A stretch of 64,000 bases of DNA from Ornithodoros turicata (taxonomy: Eukaryota > Arthropoda > Arachnida > Ixodida > Argasidae): contig NC_088206.1 in the NCBI RefSeq assembly GCF_037126465.1, forward strand, positions 10,763,187 to 10,827,186, given 5' to 3'. The notes below the pieces were generated by a model that saw nothing but the letters and a program-made list of their open reading frames with translations, did no database searches and was not told the DNA's origin. The position numbers and the translations under genes are program-made. Below are positions 27,841 to 39,784 of this stretch, in pieces. The stretch's first letter is position 1. The number at the start of each line of letters is the position of its first letter.

Positions 27841-28126
27841 TTGTGAATTAAAACTTTTTAGGAGACCGTATAGGTGATGACAATACGACAATACACAATA
27901 AGCAATCGAGCATTTTGCTTGATTTTCCCTGTTTCCAGAATGCATGAACGTTGGAACAAATATATTGCTACAACAATGAATCTGGGCATGAAACATCGCG
28001 GCAACGCTCCAACGTTACGGTAACATTGACGTAATACATTCAGCCTCTTGTGCTGTCTGGGACCACTCAGTGTTCACAGGTGTACACATTATGTCTACAC
28101 CTCATCATATCTCAGACATCTAATAG

Positions 28127-28566
28127 CGAATTCGGGTGGTCATTTCGTAGCAAAACGGCCGAGCGCTCGGAAATTGCTAGGTCGGCGACCGAGCTGGATC
28201 ACGTGACCGTTGCCACCCGAACATGATTGCTAGGAATCTAGCGGTTTTAGGTACTTGGATCACGCTAGGGGCGTCGCGGTCGCAAGTCTTCGCGTTCTGT
28301 CGTCTGCTAAACCACGTGATTTCAACATGCGGGCCAATGAGGGCACTCGCCACCGTTGCAGTGCGGATGTGACGACACCGGATACAGTTGAGCAATCTGC
28401 TGCTCGATCGTTTTGAGACCGGGCAAAAAAAGTGCTAGCTAGCAAATTCCGAGCGCTCGGAAAGCGCCACGCGAACATGCAAGATTTGCTTCATTTTGAC
28501 CAAGCGAACATGACTGCTCGAGATCTGGCAAAAAAAAGTTGCTCCGAAATGACCACCCGAATTCGC
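28127..28566. mobile_element. MITE family 'GAATTCGGGTGGTCATTTCG', intact copy
   Basis: Perfect terminal inverted repeat GCGAATTCGGGTGGTCATTT on the left and its complement on the right. The interior has GC-rich CGAGCGCTCGGAAA motifs near both ends and no coding domain. A diverged copy in opposite orientation lies at 32,605-33,390. Confidence 0.85.
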
Positions 28567-29180
28567 CATAAGTACCTCGTTTTGCTCGATATGGTTTATG
28601 TTTATATCGGGTTATGTTTTGTTTTGCTCGGTGTATTGGCAACAAGGCGGGCGTAATATTTTGATGTGAGCCGTTATTTGCACGAACCAGGGCATACGAG
28701 AGGACTGATCCAACCATCTTCTCTCTGTATGAATGTCATCAAGACACTCTGGTGTGGTGTGAGTTCATCAGGGTTGCCAGGTTTGGCTACTTTAAGACAG
28801 ATGTGGCGCAGAAATTTGGCGTTGCTGACTAAGTCATAGATGTGCCTCGCGGCCCCTGATCATGTCATTGTTCACGTTATACTAAAGAGGGAAGATCAAG
28901 TAGGCAAGTGGATAATGATAATTTCCGGCTGGCTGTATATACGTCGCGAGACGACCGCCTTGGAAAGAGGAGGAATGACACGCGCGCGTGTGTGTGTGTG
29001 CGTGCAGAAGAAGACGAACGACAAGCCTACAAATGCATCGACTGTGCACGGGATGAGGGACTGGGAAATATATCCTGGCAACCTTGTATTATATTGTCTA
29101 CAACTACGCTTTCGAACCTCGTTTTCTTTCCTCTCCACATTAACTAGTAGCAACTGAGAGAGAATACGTATGCTGTATGC

Positions 29181-29310
29181 TGCTGTGGTCGAAATTGTCC
29201 GCAGTCCTACCCTGCGGACCGAGCAGCATCCAGCATGTCGCCACACTAAGGCTGACACATCTTTGGTGTAAACTGGTGTAGACCCACTCCAATTACGTAG
29301 GCTGTACTTC
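29181..29310 (+). mobile_element. 5'-truncated SINE (same family as 48,395)
   Basis: GTGGTCGAAATTGTCCGCAG, CCTACCCTGCGGACC and ATGTCGCCACACTAAGGCTGA align with the 3' half of the tRNA-type SINE at 48.4-48.6 kb. The tRNA-like head is missing. Confidence 0.6.
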
Positions 29311-30649
29311 CTTTAATTATTTTTCTTTTTGCGTCTCTCGTATCCTATTACACGAGACAGCATTCCCTCGCAAATTCCTATAGTTGGTGCTTTGTCTCTT
29401 ACGTTATCACTCCCCCCCCCCCCCCCCGACTATAATACTCGAGTGTTGGACTAAAGATAACGCAAGAGACAATTCACAGTCTGAACTTTGTATATGTTGA
29501 CACAATGGCCGCGACATCACCGTCAGAGTATACGTATATGTTAAACGAAAATTTATTAAACGCCAAGACGCGCTAAGTCATGGTGGTATAGGCATTCATA
29601 TACGCACTTCCCACCACATATTATGTTGAGTTGAGTTGAGTTGATAAGAAAAAAATTGAGATGTACCACATATTATGTATATCTATGTATGTATGCTATC
29701 TACGGCCATTCCTGCGAATATTTACGTGAAAGTTTTACAAGCGGCGTTTCTGTCGAATATGGCCGCCTCCTGGATTACATTATCGTGATAAAGTGAAATG
29801 AATGAAATGAAAGATGAGATGAGGACGAACCGGATGAAATTCATGGAGGTGAACCGGTGACGCCTACTGTCCTATGATCCATGGGTACAACTTGTGCAGA
29901 GAATGTGTGCGACTGTGGGTTGGGATACATCACCTCCGGCAAATGAACAACGTAATCGCATCCTTAGCCTGCTCAGCTTTACTCTGGGACGTTTTGTAAT
30001 GCAGCCTTACTGCAGATATACGGACAAAACGTTTAATAATGGGCCTAACTAATAAATAAACAAGTAATGCGGGCAAAGTCACCTGACGAGATAAGGATCC
30101 GGATAAGGGATAACCAGTTTATTTCTATTTCTTTCTTTTTCTTCACCCACAAACGCGTTTTGGAGTAGCCAGTTCTGACTGTGTCGGGACTAACCTCTCC
30201 ATATTTTTCTTTCTTTTCCAATCCAATCCAATCTATTCTTGTAGGTTGCAGGGGCGCCGTAAAAGGTAAAGGCGCCGTAAAAAGGAAAGAACCCGGAAGT
30301 TTTGTCCCAAGACAGCTGCCCCTTCTAGACTAAATAAGCTCATGCTTACATTCATATACTCACATATTGATAGCGAGATTCCAACCCTGAAGCAAACATA
30401 CATGGTTTTACATTTTAAGAATAATAATTACGGTTTCTAATTCGGGAGATTAAACGCGAGCACATTACATGCAGGAACCTTGCTTGTCCTCCCATGTGTC
30501 TTATAATTATGAAGTTACCTGTTCAAATTCAGTCACTGTACTATATGTTCATTTATTGTTGTCACTGCCAACTTCCACGTACGGGTTACTGCGGTAAGTA
30601 CCTAAATTGCTTTTTAACCAATCATTTCTTCAAACAGATAAACTCAAAA

Positions 30650-30840
30650 CGCTGCCTCTCTCCCATGGGACCTTTCAATACGTATAACAATCACGAAACT
30701 ATAGAATACTGATCGATGCAGCAAGGGAATTAGTGCCCAATAATGGCATTAATGGCTCAGAATTCAGCCAAGTATGCATGGACCTATGTGCCAAGCCCTA
30801 AACGAATTATCGTTTCATACCTTAAATTTACCGTCATCCT
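30650..30840 (+). repeat. Duplicated segment, copy 1 (partner at 31,190-31,350)
   Basis: ATAGAATACTGATCGATGCA, CTCAGAATTC, TGCCAAGCCCTA and CGAATTATCG(T/G)TTCA recur in the same order at 31.2 kb. In one frame both copies read RILIDAAR(E/K)LVP and SEF(S/K)Q, so the unit may derive from a protein-coding transposon. Family not recognised. Confidence 0.55.
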
Positions 30841-31189
30841 TTACCTCTCTACCATGGGACCTTTGTCAAGTTAATGGGCAATTGGAATACCAGTTCAGAC
30901 AGAAAAATCGCACTCAAAGAATTGTGTGACTTCCTCAAAGGTACGCAAATCGTGCAAAAATACCACGTCAAAAAAAAAAAAAAATCCGCATCTCGATCAT
31001 TAGCAGATAGACCCAAAGTGCAAAGGACATTCCCAAACCAAACGACACTCCCACCCTCTTTCCTCCTGCGATCTGCAAATGTAATCGTCGACAAAATAAC
31101 TAAGAGGACTAAAACTAAAAGAACTAAAAGAAATGGAGAAGCGGACCCCATATTTGGGCGTCACCGAGATCCAAAACGCAGCAGCTACT

Positions 31190-31350
31190 TCCGCTCTCTC
31201 TACTCCACGTGGCAGTCTCGAAACCACAGAATACTGATCGATGCAGCAAGGAAACTCGTGCCCATGAATCGCTCAGAATTCAAGCAAATACATTGACCTA
31301 TATGCCAAGCCCTACGAATTATCGGTTCACACCTTTAATTTACAATCATC
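31190..31350 (+). repeat. Duplicated segment, copy 2
   Basis: Partner of 30,650-30,840. It terminates an open frame (30874-31296, 140 aa) of lysine-rich, low-complexity character that I do not recognise and would not call a gene. Confidence 0.5.
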
Positions 31351-32604
31351 GAAGAAAACCTCGATGTGAGTACAGCACTGCCAACCAGTATAACGTAGGC
31401 AGAATCTCGCGAATGCTATTTATTCGCCAAACTGAAGTTCCGCGAAGTAAGTAACACCCTGACGCAGGACCAACGTACCGCGGAATTAAGGTCCCGCGAA
31501 ATATTACCCTAAACGTGCCGACATCCGAATTCCCGAAATAAATGAATAAATTTAAATGACTAAATCAAAAGACGGCTGAACTAACCCCTTATACAGTATT
31601 ATTTCGGAATGGGTCCTACAACTTTACGTGAGGGAGAGGAGTTCACCCTTGTTTTCCCTCTCCCAAACGCACTTTGGAACCCCCGAAATCCCCCCCCCCC
31701 CCACACACACACCTTCTGGCTGTGCCACTGCTATCAACACTGCATTTACGCACATACCTATTGAAACGACCCAACAGAGTTCCATGAGCTCACTGTTCGT
31801 AAACAAGTTCATTTTACATGCAAATCCGCGGCATATCGAAAGTGGACATGCTGGCCTTATCCACGCTAATGCACTCCGTCATGAATTCGTTCAATATGCT
31901 AACGATCTTTACCTTGCTTGCGCTTCCTCGACTGCGCTACTCGGTAGTATACCAGCTTCTTCAGTAACCGCCTGTCTCAGTAACTGCTGTTTCAGGAAAA
32001 GACCGTGTTCATCAATAATCAGCCCGCTATCCGTTGATGATATTGCGAGTCAATGAACGTGCGTATTAAGGAAGCTTTCGATCGTATGGTATTCCCCATG
32101 TACGTGCCCTTCACAAGCCTATGCTGGCAACGCATGTACAATACCCGGTTAAATGCGGTGTCATGAAATAACATGACGTCCTCTCCCCAAATAAACTGTC
32201 TGCGAACAATGTGAGAGATAATATAGATTGTATTGATAAGTGGGACGAACATGCTTGTCACATTCTTCTGTGGTGGTAGCCGCGCGCTAGTGAACACTGC
32301 GACAGCGTTTCCAACTGTATATAGACTGCAAACGCACCCTATCACGCGCCTGCTGTTGTAATTAATCAATTAAAAATGAAACGCGCGCACGCTGCAACGC
32401 AACAATTGGTCAAGAGCGAGGTCGTGCTAGAGGGAGGGGGAATTTATTGGCAGAAAAAGAAGGACAAGGAACGATAAAGGGGGAAAGGACGGCCATGCAG
32501 TCATGCTAGGGGTGTGCAGACCACTCTTGGGCAGTAACCAAATTCGAAGTAAATTGTAACTATCGTTGCGGCTTTTGGTTCAAGTAACTGTAAGTAATTC
32601 AAGT

Positions 32605-33390
32605 AATTCGGGTGGTCATTCCGTGGCGGCTTTTTTTGACAGATCCCGAGCAGTCACGTTCGCTTGGTGAAAGCGCGGCAATCTCACATGTTCGTGTGGC
32701 GCTTTCCGAGCACCAGGAATTTGCAGACTAGCACTTTTGTCGCCCGGCCTCGATACAACCAACATCACCTAGATAGAGAAAGCCTGCTCACTCGTCGACG
32801 TGACGTAACAACTAAGACTCAGCCAATCAGGAAACGGTTTTCAATGGCCGTAGCCAATCACGAACGTGCTTTCAGCAGCCGTAGCCATGGAGACGAACCA
32901 CCGTCGTCTGCGAGCACTGATTGAACGTCCCCGCGTAATAAATGGAAAAACTTTAAAATAAAGCGCAAAACGGTGCCATATATTTCTCAATTGACTGATT
33001 TTCTGGAAAGCGTGCCGCACTTTTTGTCTACAGATTCAGGTCTACAGGCTCCAAGTCAGCTGCAATCATTTGGCGACACGCAGTAGAAGACGAATTTTGA
33101 CTATGTATATGTCCACGTAAGCCAAGGAGGGATAGGAGGCAATAAGCAGGCCTCCCGTATCTAGGTGGTGCTGATACAACCCGGCAGCGGGTTGCCAGCC
33201 CAACTATATCCGGTATCGTCACATCCGCACTGTAAGGGTATAGCAAGGGTGGCGAGGGCCCGCAGACGACGGAACCCGAAGGCGAGCGACCGCGATGCCC
33301 CTAGCGTGATCCAAGCGCCTAAAACCGCCAGCGCTCAAGTCCGTGTGGCAACTTTCACGTGACCCAGCCACCCAGCCCCGTTTATTCGCC
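32605..33390. mobile_element. Second GAATTCGGGTGG MITE, interrupted by another MITE
   Basis: Starts AATTCGGGTGGTCATTCCG and, in reverse orientation to 28,127, carries the same interior blocks (ATGTTCGTGTGGCGCTTTCC; GGTATCGTCACATCCGCACTG; GCGTGATCCAAGCGCCTAAA). The right terminus is degraded (ends near GTTTATTCGCC). Split by the insertion at 32,761-33,173. Confidence 0.75.
32761..33173. mobile_element. MITE family 'CAACRCCACCTAGATAGAG', copy 2, nested
   Basis: Ends AACATCACCTAGATAGAG and CTAGGTGGTGCTG, flanked by a perfect 8-bp duplication ATACAACC (32753-32760 and 33174-33181). The 8-bp duplication points to a hAT-type transposase in trans. Confidence 0.88.
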
Positions 33391-33630
33391 ATAAGTTACT
33401 CGTGTATTGCAGTATTAGCGCGCGACAGTTCGGTAGAGTCATTTTGTGGGGACTTCAAACGCCCTGCCGAGAATTTTGTCACCTTGACCGCTGCCTGTAT
33501 GGCCTTAGACTGGTCCATAGGAAATCCTGTGTTTATAATGCGGTATATAACTCTACTTGGACGGTAAAAGCGCTAAAATAACATTCATTCGGCGTTTTCG
33601 AAATGTAAGTGCAGCTTATTTTTTGTTCCG

Positions 33631-33845
33631 TGTTAGCACCGCGAAGTACAGATATGGACAGATGGAGAGAGGACAGCAAGAAGGAGTGGAGGACAGAGGG
33701 GGGTTAATATGCTTCCTGGGCCGACTTCAGGGGTGACTGCGCCGACATTCGTCTGAAATCTTCGGAAAACCCCATACGCACAGCCGGCCGTAGGATTCGA
33801 ACCCACTATCTCCCAGTCTTCAGCACGAACTTAGCTACCACCAAA
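33631..33845 (-). mobile_element. tRNA-derived SINE, tail type 2
   Basis: Minus-strand B-box GGTTCGAATCC lies in the head, truncated upstream of the B-box region. The body shares CCTGGGCCGACTTCAGGGG and CGACATTCGTCTGAAA (plus-strand reading), and the 3' part GTTAGCACCGCGAAG/ATGGAGAGAGGACAGCA, with copies at 54.7 and 59.4 kb. Confidence 0.8.
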
Positions 33846-34520
33846 AGAGCCCACTATTTTACAAGCGACCTTGAAGCTCCAGTGGGAGCCAGGGACACCC
33901 TTGCCCCCGTCTCGGTACGCCCATGCCAGCACCCGGTGTTGCGCAAATTTTGCATGACACACGAGTCGAAGTGCTATACACCCACATTCCTTCTCATACG
34001 CATACTGTGTGATCTGACCCTGCTCCGGACCGTAATTTCCACTAGAAATCGTGTCTATAAAAGCACAGAACGGACGGTCAGTTACTGCTCGTCTGGCGAG
34101 TGACTGCCGTAAATGACAATTTCTCAATCGGCATCTAGCACGCCGTGAAACACGGGTAGTAGCCGGTAGCCCACTTTGTAAAAGGCGCCATTATTTAGCG
34201 TTGCGCATTGGAGTAGCCGTCCATAGATGGCGGCCTACGCAATCAATGGCGGCATCTTACAACGTAAGCTGTTTTAATCACTTGTTAGCTTACGCAAGCT
34301 GTGTCTGCATTAAGTCCATATATGTTTAACGCCGCATAAACATCCCAGCAGCTTAGTGCAGTTTCGGTACATCCTTTCAGCCGCTACGTAGGGTGCTTAG
34401 TGTTTTCACGGAAACGTAGGTATATGGTACATGCAGTGTGCTGTCACAGCAGCCAAACACCGGTGTGATTGCGTGGATCATGACATTCCCGCGCATCAAA
34501 TACGCTTTTGCAGATCAACC

Positions 34521-34994
34521 ATGACGAAGCTGATGCAGTGGTTGCTGGGCCTCAGTACTTTCGTCGCAGTTTGGTCGATGTTACTATCGGGACGAATCAC
34601 TGACACTACAAGCTACCGTTACCACGTCTGGCTGGTATGCAGTTCTTGCCTCTTGTTATTTCTGTTCTGAAGCTTTTCAATCTTTTGCAGCTACCTGTAT
34701 ACTTCTGCGTCGCTTTTGGTGTAAGTAAACATACTTTATCGAAGCCGATTGCGTTGTACATGTTTCTATACTGAAATAGTTGCAAATTATTGTCGCAGGT
34801 ATATGCTGCATCGGTGGTTTTGTACAGAGTCTTTAGCTTTAACAATTGCGAGGAGGCTGCACAGGAGCTCAAAGGGGTAAAATATGCCGAGCGTTTTGCT
34901 TTCAAGAACATGTGTGTAATAATGCAAATTTTTCTTTCAGCAAATTGTTGAAGCCAGGAATGATCTCAAACGACGTGGTTTTAGATTTGACTAA
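34521..34994 (+). CDS. DPM3: Dolichol-phosphate mannosyltransferase subunit 3, complete
   Basis: Four exons, 34521-34634, 34691-34720, 34799-34876, 34941-34994, encode 91 aa (human DPM3 is 92). All introns are phase 0, with lengths of 56, 78 and 64 bases and clear GT-AG ends; exon 2 is only 30 nt. Two N-terminal hydrophobic spans (LMQWLLGLSTFVAVWSMLL and LPVYFCVAFGVYAASVVLY) precede the conserved C-terminal coiled segment NNCEEAAQEL and the family signature ARNDLKRRGFRF. DPM3 is the small ER-membrane subunit that tethers and stabilises DPM1, the catalytic subunit of dolichol-phosphate-mannose synthase, supporting N-glycosylation, GPI anchors and O-mannosylation. The ATG follows CAACC and matches the human start. 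A likely AATAAA lies at 35305. Confidence 0.97.
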
Positions 34995-35304
34995 ATTTTA
35001 TGGCTGGTAGCAACACGTTCTTTTTTCCTTGTACAGCATGTTTTACCTGCAAGACCGCATTGTTCTGCCAAGTTTTGTACCACTGAATGCGACTCTGATA
35101 CTGGTAAACGTGACAAAGCAACATTCCTTTTAAGATTCATTTATTGCACTAAGAAGGTAAAAAAAAAATATATTTGTACAATACTAAAAGCAAGAAAAAC
35201 ACTTTATTCTGTTTCAAGAGGAGGTACTGTGTGCGAACTGCCGCTGGTAGTAATGTTGCTTGCACATATTAACTGTGCACAGAAAATAGCAGGCATGTTC
35301 GATG

Positions 35305-35310
35305 AATAAA
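35305..35310 (+). terminator. Possible poly(A) signal of DPM3
   Basis: AATAAA 310 bases after the stop, the first exact match downstream. Confidence 0.5.
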
Positions 35311-35951
35311 CAGACATTTTGTTTGAGCTTTCGACAAGGTAACCCACGTGCAGTTCTCATGAGAAGGTGCACATATTTATAGCACCAGAACTTGTATAGG
35401 GGTTGTGATATGTATCAAGTAACTTTGATGCAAACTGTACATTCATTCAGCTCAGTGAGATTCATTTTGTACAGACTAGAACCTATATGAAACATACCAG
35501 CAATACGTCGGAAAAATCTCAGACCAACAAAAGGTCATGAGTGGTGACTGTGTACATCTTGTGGTAGTTATGAAATGCAAGTTAGAAAACGCTTGCAAAC
35601 TCAAACAATTTAAAAGGACAATTGCTAATACTTGTAATGTTACTTTAAAAGACAATATCAAACTGTTTAAGACTTGAACACGAAGTGTAATCTCTTGTAT
35701 GCAGCAGTATTTCTGCAACAATCTGTGCAGGAAGGACACCAGTAATATTAACGTTAATAGCACTAATACTGGCAAAAATGGAGTATAACTTGTCCTGCAA
35801 AGAACTTGCTTTTTTGTAAAATAGTGGTAAAAAATACAAACGACCATTAATGTAGTCTATCTAAGGCACTTTAGACGGTCGTGCAACCGTTATCGCTGCA
35901 CTTCGTAATAAATGTTCCTAACATTTATCATAATGATATGTGAGAATTTTT

Positions 35952-35957
35952 TTTATT
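35952..35957 (-). terminator. Possible poly(A) signal of the Rab gene
   Basis: Minus-strand AATAAA about 190 bases past the Rab stop at 36144. Confidence 0.5.
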
Positions 35958-36143
35958 GCTGCTCACAATTAGCTACTATCAGCACCAGGCCCTGGCCTTT
36001 CTAACGTTATACGACTCTAGGCTGCGTGCTTTTGGAGTAAAAAAAAAGATCTTCGTCACAGACAAGGTCAAAATTCTCACAACACTTAGGACGGAATGCA
36101 TAGATGAGAAGTCGCCAGATCCCCCTGTCAGCACTGTCGACGA

Positions 36144-39100
36144 TCACGCATTACAGCAAGAAAATTTGGAAGGGACCTTGCTCGTGTTCAGTGAGATTCG
36201 TCTTATGTCTGCGTCGGTGAGTCGCCCAATGGGGTCGTGAGTGTTCTTCAGTTCCGTGGCCAGCATGACAAACGCAGCTTCGATGTTGGTGTTCTCCTTG
36301 GCGCTAGTCTCGAGAACGGCCATAAATTCGGGGTACTGTTCTGCCAGATTCTGTGCTTCTTCAGTTGTCACCTCCCGAAGACTTTCACAGTCGCACTTGT
36401 TCCCTGCACGAAGCACAGCCCATCATGAAATGTTCTATACAGCAGTGGTTCCCAAAGTGTGGTCCGCGGACCCTCGGGGTGTCCCCGAGAGTGTTCGTGA
36501 GGGTCCGCGACGATCGGGTGCTGGTCATGTCATCTCTGAGGGGGACGATATTGATATATGACGATATATGGTACTAAAGAAGGCAGAAATACACAACCTT
36601 CTCATTTCCTGCATGGCAGTATCTTATTTTTGTTTGTTTGTTTCTTTTTCCAATCCTTTCTTCACCTCGCTTATTTATGTCAGCACGAATCGTACTTAAC
36701 GGGGGACCTCGAATGGATTCGCAGTGGTTTTGGGGGTCAGACACAACGAGAAGTTTGGAAAACACTGCTATACAGGATATATAGGGAGAATTATCGTTTC
36801 AGTTGTGACAGCCATAACTGTAAAGTGCAGCGTACAGTGCCGGAAAATGGTTTATGAAACATAATAGTGCCGGCATTTCCTCCTCCGTGGGGGAAGGAAG
36901 TGGTTGAGAGAGATGTACCAGTTTAAAGGAGCACATATGGTAGCTCGAACAAGACTGCATTCAGCGAGGGTGATCTCTCAGAGTTCCTTCTGGTGTACGA
37001 GTACGTTTGTCATCTGCTACAGCGAGGGAGAAAGATGAATGGTGAACTGTTCTGTGTCGGGGACCACAGGCGGTGCCAAAAACGACCCAAAACAGAAGAT
37101 GCGCACTATCGCTATTGGTGGATAAAGTGACACTGCAGGCAGGCAGCTGAGCAAAAAGGCTTTCCTGACCCGCAAGATAGAAAGCTCTCTTGCACATCAG
37201 GATTGCATGCTGCACCTGCTCCTTTTGTGCGAATATGTATCCCAGGGCTTGCAATCCTAATTTTTACTATTCCCAACATTTCTTTCCTGTTTTTTTTTTT
37301 GTTTGTTTTTTCACCCTTTCATGCTCCTTTTAGAGTTCCTAAAGTCTGGAATGATTGATCCAGGACTTCATACGATGGTGCTTTGTGTTCTGCACACACT
37401 TCTGTCCAGCACTATACACGATATGATGTAAAAATTTTTAAATGTAAAAAAAAAGACTTTGGCCACAGAACAAACATCCACCTGTTATAAGGCGTGAACC
37501 TATATTTGTAACGATAATCTATCCAGGTTTTCGTGTAATTTTGACCAATCTCTGACAAAGATTCACAGGTTATTTCCAGTGACCTTTTAAGGTTTGGACA
37601 TCATTTTGTCTGAGATGCAAAACACAGTTTATGACCAGGGCTTCAATATTTTGCAGAAATACCTAAGCTATAGTTCTTACATGAGAGAATACATGGCGAC
37701 TGCACAATATCAGTTCACAGATGTAACACCCCTGCCACACGACACTTTCAACGTGGGTGGAATCCTATCGGAATTGGGTGCGCAACGCTGCTACACGGCC
37801 CAACTCAATGTGTATTGAAAGGTTGGCTTATTGACAGGCGGCACTAACACCCACAAAGCAGTACTCCAGGATTGACAAATATGTTCCTAAAAAGTCGAGA
37901 ATAACAGCGTCTGCTTGTGCTGTTTACTAAGCATTTAAGGGGGGGGGGGGGGGGAAGAATGGTCGAGATTGCACAAATTGAACAAAGGCTAGAACCGTAA
38001 CCATGAAATTCCATGGGCTTGTATAGGAATATTTGCAAATTAATCTTTCCTTTTTTTTTTTTTTTTTTTGCTACTACAAATTCGCTGACTTCAAGGATGC
38101 CAATGGCAGTCTTCAAGCCGTCTCGAGAATCTCAATCCCGTTTTAGGAACCGGACTGAGTTAAGGAGGATCAGAGTTAGATCCTACTCGAACGTGTCCAT
38201 GGAGCAGCGTCAGATCCACATCGAACTCAATGCGGATCGAAAGCGCCTGTGTGACAGGGCTATAACTGACAACTACTCAATTTTGAAGATCATAGGACAA
38301 AAAGAAAAATTTATCACTAGAATAGACAGTGCCATTCATTCTTGCTGCTGATTCCTATTGCCAAGGGTGCTAACTCCTGTGGTTTTGAAGCTACAGTTGT
38401 GACTCCGGAAAAGAGTAAATTGCACAAGCAGCTCCGTGACAACATGAAAAAAAAAATCCAGGTTTTGCAGACCTCGAAAATGGCGTTTTCAAATTCCAGG
38501 TTATTCGAGGGTTGCAAGGACCAGTGGGAACAACGTGTATCTGAAGTACATGGAAACATATACTTGCCTACAAGAAGAAGGGGCACATTGGTGCCTGTGT
38601 ACCTTCGCACCTCCTCCACCCAGCGTGGCAAGCTCAGAAATGACGATCGCTTTGTGATGTCGTACACAAGAATGACACCATTCGCACTCCTGTAGTAGCT
38701 CTGCGTTATGGTGCGGAACCTTTCCTGGCCAGCAGTATCCCATATCTGCAACTGTCACACATTCCACAGACTTGAAATCTCACACAGTAGAAGGAACACA
38801 AGGTACATTACATCCTGGTGCGATGAAGGTAAATATACGTGGTACGGTGAGGGGCTAATCCAGGAATCCAGCCTGGTACAGCAAGCCACATACACTACCT
38901 CAATGTCAATGAAAGTACAATGTGAAGACAGAAATTGGAAGGGGAGGAGGGGGTTCAAGACATCCCCCAGATCTGCGCGTAAGTAATAATGTATGTATAC
39001 AAGATGAAACAAATCTGTCATATATATTTTGACATTTTATTGGCAATCCCCATGTGTGTTCAAATGCTGCGTGCTGCAAATCGTCTGCATGCGAAACATT

Positions 39101-39445
39101 ATAAAGAACGACCCGCCGAATTGCATTTGTCACATACAAGTGTGCGGCGATCTCTTATCAATATCAGATTGGCAAGTCGCTCTTGCGCGGAACAAAAACA
39201 ATGAATCATATCATACTAAATATCCAAGTTTTTGATTTGGAACATGCACATTGATATGTACTCACCTTAACTTTCTTGTTTTCCACTGTGAGAGTCTTCA
39301 TTGCGAAATCAACGCCAATGGTATTTCCGTGCCTTTCAACATACATTCCACTTTTGAAGCGATGAACTACGCATGTTTTACCGACGCCACAGTCACCTAT
39401 CAGCACGATTTTGAATAGAAAATCGAAGTGATCGTCATCACTCAT
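36144..39445 (-). CDS. Rab19: Rab GTPase, Rab19/Rab43 subfamily, complete
   Basis: Three exons (minus): 39445-39266, 38751-38568, 36403-36144; 624 nt, 207 aa. Nucleotide-binding motifs are intact: GDCGVGKT (17-24), effector region NTIGVDF, WDTAGQE (64-70), NKCD (123-126), ETSAK (153-157). The C-terminus SCCNA gives a CCXX geranylgeranylation site. [19 protein letters not shown] and [15 protein letters not shown] are typical of the Rab19/43 group (Golgi/endosomal and, in vertebrates, ciliary trafficking). Intron 1 is an ordinary GT-AG, phase 0. Intron 2 (phase 1) appears to begin G|GCAAGT, a GC-AG intron; no GT donor nearby preserves LLLVGNKCD. The last acceptor lies only 39 bases from a hAT element, and a second transposon sits within the same intron. 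Rab43 is an equally valid family name. Confidence 0.95.
36443..36767. mobile_element. hAT MITE in Rab intron 2
   Basis: Left end CAGTGGTTCCCAAAGTGTGG and right end TTTGGAAAACACTG are inverted; flanking 8-bp duplication CTATACAG is perfect (36435-36442 and 36768-36775). CAGTGGTTCCCAAA is the classic hAT-type terminus. No coding capacity. Confidence 0.92.
37724..38265. mobile_element. MITE family 'TAATACCCCTGTCACACGGGCA', diverged copy in Rab intron 2
   Basis: Left end TAACACCCCTGCCACACG and right end CCTGTGTGACAGGGCTATAA are diverged inverted copies of the ends of the element at 55,154-55,608. The internal CTACACGGCC and GGATCGAAAG motifs are also shared. Poly-G and poly-T tracts lie in the interior. 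Confidence 0.65.
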
Positions 39446-39784
39446 CGTGTGCGTGTATAAAAGCGCAATTCGCGCTTAATTACGAGCTAAAATCCTACAC
39501 ACACGATCTGTACTTTCCTTCCCAAGAGATTACCGTGAATGGAAGGCAGACATATTGCATCACGTGACACCGTACCGTAGTACGGAATTCCGGTTCCGCG
39601 CTGATGTTTCGGTTTCGTTTTCTTCTAATGTGGTCTCTCTTCAAACTGTCGAAGCGTCATGCCGAAGATGTCCGGCAACCGTCCAACACGAGAAATGGTA
39701 ACAGACCGACGTATTTTGCAACACGGTTTATTGCACAACACAAGACACAGTGCTACGTTACCGAGTGCTTTCGTCAATAGGGTC

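Larger units (their letters stand above)
27056..34520. other. Gene-poor interval between CLCA and DPM3
   Basis: About 7.5 kb without a supportable gene. It holds the 27.4-kb insertion, the GAATTCGGGTGG MITE and its disrupted second copy, SINE pieces, a duplicated segment at 30.7/31.2 kb, a poly-C run near 29,411-29,427 and simple repeats. The CLCA promoter should lie just above 27,055; no clear core motif is seen. Confidence 0.5.

Noticed and set aside
30874..31296. 140-aa lysine-rich frame
   Set aside because: Low-complexity core (KKKKK, TKRTKTKRTKR), ends in a duplicated repeat unit, no recognised domain.
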